In this document: piece after piece, positions 5,749-8,626 of the stretch | Position numbering within the stretch: the first letter of the stretch is position 1 | Layout: each line of letters opens with the position of its first letter | Source of the DNA: Oscillospiraceae bacterium | GTDB taxonomy: Bacteria > Bacillota > Clostridia > Oscillospirales > Ruminococcaceae | Direction: 5' to 3' | DNA: 8,626 nt | Assembly (NCBI GenBank): GCA_016302655.1 | Contig: JAEDNF010000057.1 | Span: 1 to 8,626, forward strand | The notes under the pieces: generated by a model | Told to the model about the DNA's origin: nothing | Seen by the model: the letters and a program-made list of their open reading frames with translations, nothing else | The model's database searches: none | Program-made: the position numbers and the translations under genes

Positions 5749-7059
5749 ATGAAAAAACACACGGCTGCAAAAAAAGCCGTAAGAATTACATCGGCGCTTA
5801 TATCGATACTTATGCTGATTACCTGCTGTTTTGCCGAAGAAGAAAGCAGTTCATCGCAGAACTCTCCGCAGAAATGCTATGAGCTTATTACATCATCCGA
5901 CACCGGATATTACAGCAAGATAAGCATAAATAACCGTTCAATAGTGATCGAAGGTTGCTATGCAGACGATAAAGTGACAGATATCACGCTTAAAAACTGC
6001 GGCACGGTTTCGTCAACTCTCAGAGTAAACGAGGACGGAACATTCAGCTCGGTAATAAACCCTTCCTCTCCGACAGGCGACAGCGACGAACTGATATTCA
6101 CGCTGCAGTCGGGCGCAAAGCTGAATTACCGTATTATGTACAGCGGTAACTGGTACTTCCCCGATAACAAACTCAGCGAAACAAACAACGCCGTACTCGA
6201 AAATGTGATATCCACTTCGGCAAAGTCATGGGTAGGATATGTCACCGATGAGCCGACGGAAGAAAGCGTAAAACAGACGCTTGATGAAGTTGCCTATCTT
6301 GCGGATTATATTGCAGGCGATATAGATGACGAATATCTTAAGCTCAGAGCCATCTCACAATGGGTTTCGCAGAACATATATTACGACCGTGACGCAAAGA
6401 ACACTTCGGTCACACGCTCAACTATATGCATACAGAATGTGCTGAAAGAACGCAAAACCGTATGTGCAGGCTATGCCGCACTTTTCGGTGCGCTGTGCGA
6501 GGCTCAGGGAATATACACGGTGAATGTAAGAGGCACGGTTTTATCCGACAGCGTAAGCTATGAAGAGCTTTCCGACGGAGAAGTGAACCACGAATGGTGC
6601 GCCGCTTACATCAAAGACCGCTGGGTATGGGTTGACTGCGTATGGGACAGCGGAAAGAAATATGAAAACGGCAAATACTTTGACGAATGCGCTTCTTCAC
6701 GGATGTACTTTGATATATCTGACCTTGCGCTGTCATTCGACCACTGTGCATATCTTGCAGAAAAGCGATATTATTTCAAGGCGGGAGAATACTTTGCTGA
6801 CACAGCAGACGAAACTTCGCAGGAAGTATCAGTCACTTCTTCCGTAGAATCGTCATACGAGCAGACAACGCCGTTTACAACAGCAACGCCCGAAACATAC
6901 GCCGCCCCCGAATCGTATTCTCCGACTACGAGCGATGTTGCAGCTGAGTTAGGCGAAAACAACATAGGTCTTATATTGATTGCGGTATTTTCCGTTCTTA
7001 TAGTTGCCGGACTTGCCGTAAACATTATTAATATAATCATTATAAGGAAAAACAAATAA
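5749..7059 (+). CDS. Secreted, membrane-anchored transglutaminase-like protein
   Basis: Predicted cell-surface protein of 436 residues. A basic N-terminus and hydrophobic stretch (about 12-28) form a signal peptide, with likely cleavage near CFA-EE. LITC is only a poor lipobox (Thr at -1). Residues about 43-135 look beta-rich and unassigned. A transglutaminase core follows: C239 in KTVCAGYAALFGALC, H281 in NHEWCAAY, and D296 in WVWVDCVW form the Cys-His-Asp triad. Then comes a Ser/Thr/Pro/Glu-rich linker (about 352-400), one membrane segment (405-432) and a basic RKNK tail that should face the cytoplasm. The family includes cross-linkers, proteases and peptidoglycan-associated enzymes, so the substrate is unknown. 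Ten cysteines lie in the predicted outside part, unusual for a Gram-positive surface protein. The ATG has AAAAGGA 6 bases upstream and a strong promoter. It probably shares a transcript with the deacetylase 26 bases downstream. Confidence 0.88.
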   Translation: MKKHTAAKKAVRITSALISILMLITCCFAEEESSSSQNSPQKCYELITSSDTGYYSKISINNRSIVIEGCYADDKVTDITLKNCGTVSSTLRVNEDGTFSSVINPSSPTGDSDELIFTLQSGAKLNYRIMYSGNWYFPDNKLSETNNAVLENVISTSAKSWVGYVTDEPTEESVKQTLDEVAYLADYIAGDIDDEYLKLRAISQWVSQNIYYDRDAKNTSVTRSTICIQNVLKERKTVCAGYAALFGALCEAQGIYTVNVRGTVLSDSVSYEELSDGEVNHEWCAAYIKDRWVWVDCVWDSGKKYENGKYFDECASSRMYFDISDLALSFDHCAYLAEKRYYFKAGEYFADTADETSQEVSVTSSVESSYEQTTPFTTATPETYAAPESYSPTTSDVAAELGENNIGLILIAVFSVLIVAGLAVNIINIIIIRKNK

Positions 7060-7085
7060 AGCATTATGCCGAAAGGGAAAATACT

Positions 7086-7955
7086 ATGAAGAAAAAAATC
7101 ATAACAGCAGTTCTTGCAGCTTTACTCTGCCTGTCGGGATGCTCCGGTGCAGGCACATCATCAGGCACTGATTCACAGACTGCCGATTCACAGACTTCTG
7201 ATTCTTCCGATGCCTCAACCGTATCATCTGATGATGAGCAATCAGAAAACGAAACTTCTACCGAAGAATCTTCCGAAGCTCCGACCGAAAGCACGGATAC
7301 TGCAGTTCGCATAGACTATGAGCTTGATCCGTCAAAGCCTACCATTGCACTCACTTTTGACGACGGTCCGAACACGACAACTACGGTAGAGATTCTCGAC
7401 CTGCTCGAAAAATATCAGGTGAGAGCGTCTTTCTTCCTTGTAGGCTCAAACTTAAACGATGAAACAGCGAAAGTTGTCAAGCGTGCTTACGATCTCGGCT
7501 GTGACATAGAGAACCACTCGATGACGCACAGCTATATGGATAAGATGACATCCGAAGAAATTGCAGATGAAATCAACACCTTAAACGGCAAGATTACAGA
7601 TATCACAGGCGAAACGCCTAAGTTCTTCCGTCCTCCCTATATTGCGGTAAACAATACTATGTACGATACAATTGATATGACATTTATCAGCGGACTTGGT
7701 TGCAACGACTGGGACGAAAAAGTCACAACAGACCGCAGAGTGCTTGTATTGCAGAGGAGAGCAAAGGACGGTTTGATTTTCTTACTCCACGACGCTGAAG
7801 GAAATTCTCAGACTGTTGAAGCGCTTGACCAGGCTATCCCCTACCTGCTTGAACAAGGCTACCAGTTTGCTACGATAAGTGAGCTTTTTGAGCTGAAAGG
7901 CGTAGAAGTAAGCGGCGAGGACACTAACATATATACAGATCTCGGTGAACAGTAA
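7086..7955 (+). CDS. Lipoprotein polysaccharide deacetylase (NodB/CE4 family)
   Basis: Predicted surface lipoprotein of 289 residues that removes acetyl groups from a carbohydrate by metal-dependent hydrolysis. The N-terminus MKKK plus a hydrophobic stretch ends in the lipobox LSGC (C19 would carry the lipid). A Ser/Thr/Asp/Glu-rich linker follows (20-72). The NodB domain spans about 84-270 with the CE4 motifs in order: TFDDG (90-94, D92 the likely base and D93 a metal ligand), HSMTH (144-148, two metal-binding His), RPPY (182-185), DW (208-209) and LLHD (233-236, H235 the likely acid). All key residues are present, so activity is expected. The substrate may be peptidoglycan or a plant polymer such as acetyl-xylan; the sequence does not decide. 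The ATG has AAAGGG 8 bases upstream. Likely co-transcribed with the transglutaminase gene. Confidence 0.94.
   Translation: MKKKIITAVLAALLCLSGCSGAGTSSGTDSQTADSQTSDSSDASTVSSDDEQSENETSTEESSEAPTESTDTAVRIDYELDPSKPTIALTFDDGPNTTTTVEILDLLEKYQVRASFFLVGSNLNDETAKVVKRAYDLGCDIENHSMTHSYMDKMTSEEIADEINTLNGKITDITGETPKFFRPPYIAVNNTMYDTIDMTFISGLGCNDWDEKVTTDRRVLVLQRRAKDGLIFLLHDAEGNSQTVEALDQAIPYLLEQGYQFATISELFELKGVEVSGEDTNIYTDLGEQ
7170..7214 (+). repeat. 15-bp tandem repeat in the deacetylase linker
   Basis: GATTCACAGACT occurs at 7170-7181 and 7185-7196, a 15-base period, with a diverged third unit from 7200. It encodes DSQTA, DSQTS, DSSDA. The repeat lies in the disordered linker between the lipid anchor and the catalytic domain, so unit number could vary and set linker length. 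Confidence 0.75.
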
Positions 7956-7963
7956 GCTATCGG

Positions 7964-7978
7964 TAAGGCTACGCCTTA
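7964..7978 (+). other. Small hairpin between the deacetylase and cyclophilin genes
   Basis: TAAGGC and GCCTTA pair over 6 bp around a TAC loop, 9 bases after the deacetylase stop. It is followed by TTGACATAC, not a T-run, so termination would be weak. Read-through into the cyclophilin gene is possible. Confidence 0.4.
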
Positions 7979-8018
7979 TTGACATACAAAAATAATAGAT
8001 TTGAAAGGAACTATTCCA

Positions 8019-8489
8019 ATGGTAGTAATTGAAATGGAAAACGGAAAGAAGATAAAGCTGGAGCTTTATCCCGAAGTAGCACCCATAACCTGCGCAAACT
8101 TTGAAAAACTCGTTAAGGAAGGCTTTTACAACGGTCTTATTTTCCACAGAGTTATAAGCGGATTTATGATTCAGGGCGGCGACCCCGAAGGAACAGGCAT
8201 GGGCGGCGCAAAGGAGAACATCAAGGGCGAATTTGCACAGAACGGCATTAAGAACGACTTAAAGCACACAAGAGGCGTTATTTCAATGGCTCGTTCAATG
8301 AATCCCAACAGTGCAAGCTCACAGTTCTTTATCATGCATAAGGACGCTCCGCATCTTGACGGAAGCTATGCCGCATTCGGCAAGGTTGTTGAGGGTATCG
8401 AGGTAGTTGACGAGATTGCAGAAACCGAAGTTGACTGGAACGATAAGCCTACTACTCCGCAGGTTATGAAGAGTGTTACTATAGAGTGA
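8019..8489 (+). CDS. Cyclophilin-type peptidyl-prolyl cis-trans isomerase
   Basis: Cytosolic folding helper of 156 residues that isomerises Xaa-Pro bonds; no signal peptide or membrane segment is present. Motifs: IFHRVISGFMIQGGD (41-55) with R44, F49 and Q52 matching human cyclophilin A R55, F60 and Q63; SQFFI (101-105); and PHLDGSYAAFGKV (111-123). The position equal to human W121, important for cyclosporin binding, is His112, and human H126 is Tyr117, so low drug sensitivity is expected (inference). The start is the ATG at 8019, with AAAGGA 9 bases upstream. The frame is open back to a TTG at 8001, but that would place the ribosome site inside the gene. It lies 63 bases after the deacetylase gene and is followed by a strong terminator. 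Product class is secure; ppiB-like naming is not certain. Confidence 0.96.
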   Translation: MVVIEMENGKKIKLELYPEVAPITCANFEKLVKEGFYNGLIFHRVISGFMIQGGDPEGTGMGGAKENIKGEFAQNGIKNDLKHTRGVISMARSMNPNSASSQFFIMHKDAPHLDGSYAAFGKVVEGIEVVDEIAETEVDWNDKPTTPQVMKSVTIE

Positions 8490-8508
8490 TTTCTCTTGAA
8501 ACATAATG

Positions 8509-8547
8509 ACAGCGTATATCGTGTAATTCGGTATACGCTGTTTTTAT
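8509..8547 (+). terminator. Intrinsic terminator after the cyclophilin gene
   Basis: ACAGCGTATA (8509-8518) pairs with its exact complement at 8532-8541. Three further pairs (one G-T) extend the stem to 13 bp with a 7-base loop. The stem runs into a T-run (8541-8545) followed by AT. It sits 19 bases after the stop codon and should end the rightward transcript. Confidence 0.93.
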
Positions 8548-8574
8548 GTCTTCAAAGAATTTCAACAAAGCAAT

Positions 8575-8609
8575 CGGCGGTACCGCTATCGATACCGCCG
8601 TTTATTATT
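8575..8609 (+). terminator. Second hairpin, possible tandem terminator
   Basis: CGGCGGTA (8575-8582) pairs with TACCGCCG (8593-8600) around a 10-base loop, followed by TTTATTATT. A GC-rich stem with a T-rich tail suits a back-up terminator on the plus strand. On the minus strand the tail is ATTGCTTTG, which is poor. The loop side also contains the palindrome GCGGTACCGC (8577-8586). It may instead belong to a gene beyond the window. Confidence 0.6.
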
Positions 8610-8626
8610 CGTTTTAAGCTTACGCT

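Noticed and set aside
5815..5835. Lipobox in the transglutaminase-like protein
   Set aside because: LITC has Thr at the -1 position, where Gly, Ala or Ser is expected, and the protein already has a C-terminal membrane anchor. Signal peptidase I cleavage is more likely, though not certain.
7064..7312. Minus-strand open frame opposite the deacetylase 5' end
   Set aside because: It is antisense to the lipoprotein's Ser/Thr/Glu-rich linker; low complexity keeps the opposite frame open.
7979..8007. TTGACA as a separate promoter for the cyclophilin gene
   Set aside because: No -10 box at correct spacing, and the predicted start would fall at or past the ribosome site.
8001..8018. Upstream TTG start for the cyclophilin gene
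   Set aside because: The AAAGGA site at 8004-8009 would fall inside the gene. The ATG at 8019 is correctly spaced from it.

Overview
The window looks like chromosomal DNA of a low-to-mid GC Gram-positive bacterium. Class Clostridia is most likely, perhaps a Ruminococcus/Oscillospiraceae-type gut organism. This rests on the gene order pyrH-frr-uppS-cdsA-dxr, on strong AAAGGA/GGAGG ribosome binding sites, on sigma-A type promoters, on TTG start codons, and on a Ser/Thr/Glu-rich lipoprotein and a surface protein of Firmicutes style. The genus is an inference; no rRNA or other marker is present.

Left part (1-5281, all minus strand): a tightly packed housekeeping operon read right to left, hom - pyrH - frr - uppS - cdsA - dxr. 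The dxr gene runs off the left edge. It joins homoserine synthesis (hom), UMP phosphorylation (pyrH), ribosome recycling (frr), undecaprenyl diphosphate synthesis (uppS), CDP-diacylglycerol synthesis (cdsA) and the first committed step of the MEP isoprenoid pathway (dxr). The last three supply the membrane and wall lipid pathway. A good sigma-A promoter sits before hom. The gaps between genes are 2 to 67 bases. uppS and dxr both begin with TTG, and a 12-bp hairpin sits between cdsA and dxr.

Middle (5282-5748): a 467-base divergent intergenic region with no credible gene. It is crowded with inverted repeats: two identical small palindromes in direct orientation, a 15-bp-stem hairpin, a two-part hairpin and a perfect 30-bp palindrome. 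The right-hand small palindrome abuts the -35 box of a near-consensus promoter that drives the rightward genes.

Right part (5749-8489, all plus strand): a secreted, membrane-anchored transglutaminase-fold protein; a lipoprotein polysaccharide deacetylase of the NodB/CE4 family 26 bases downstream; and a cytosolic cyclophilin (peptidyl-prolyl isomerase). A strong intrinsic terminator follows the cyclophilin gene, and a second hairpin lies just beyond it. The first two are cell-surface proteins and probably share a transcript; their substrates cannot be read from the sequence. The main candidates for something undescribed are this transglutaminase/deacetylase surface pair and the palindrome-dense intergenic element in front of it.
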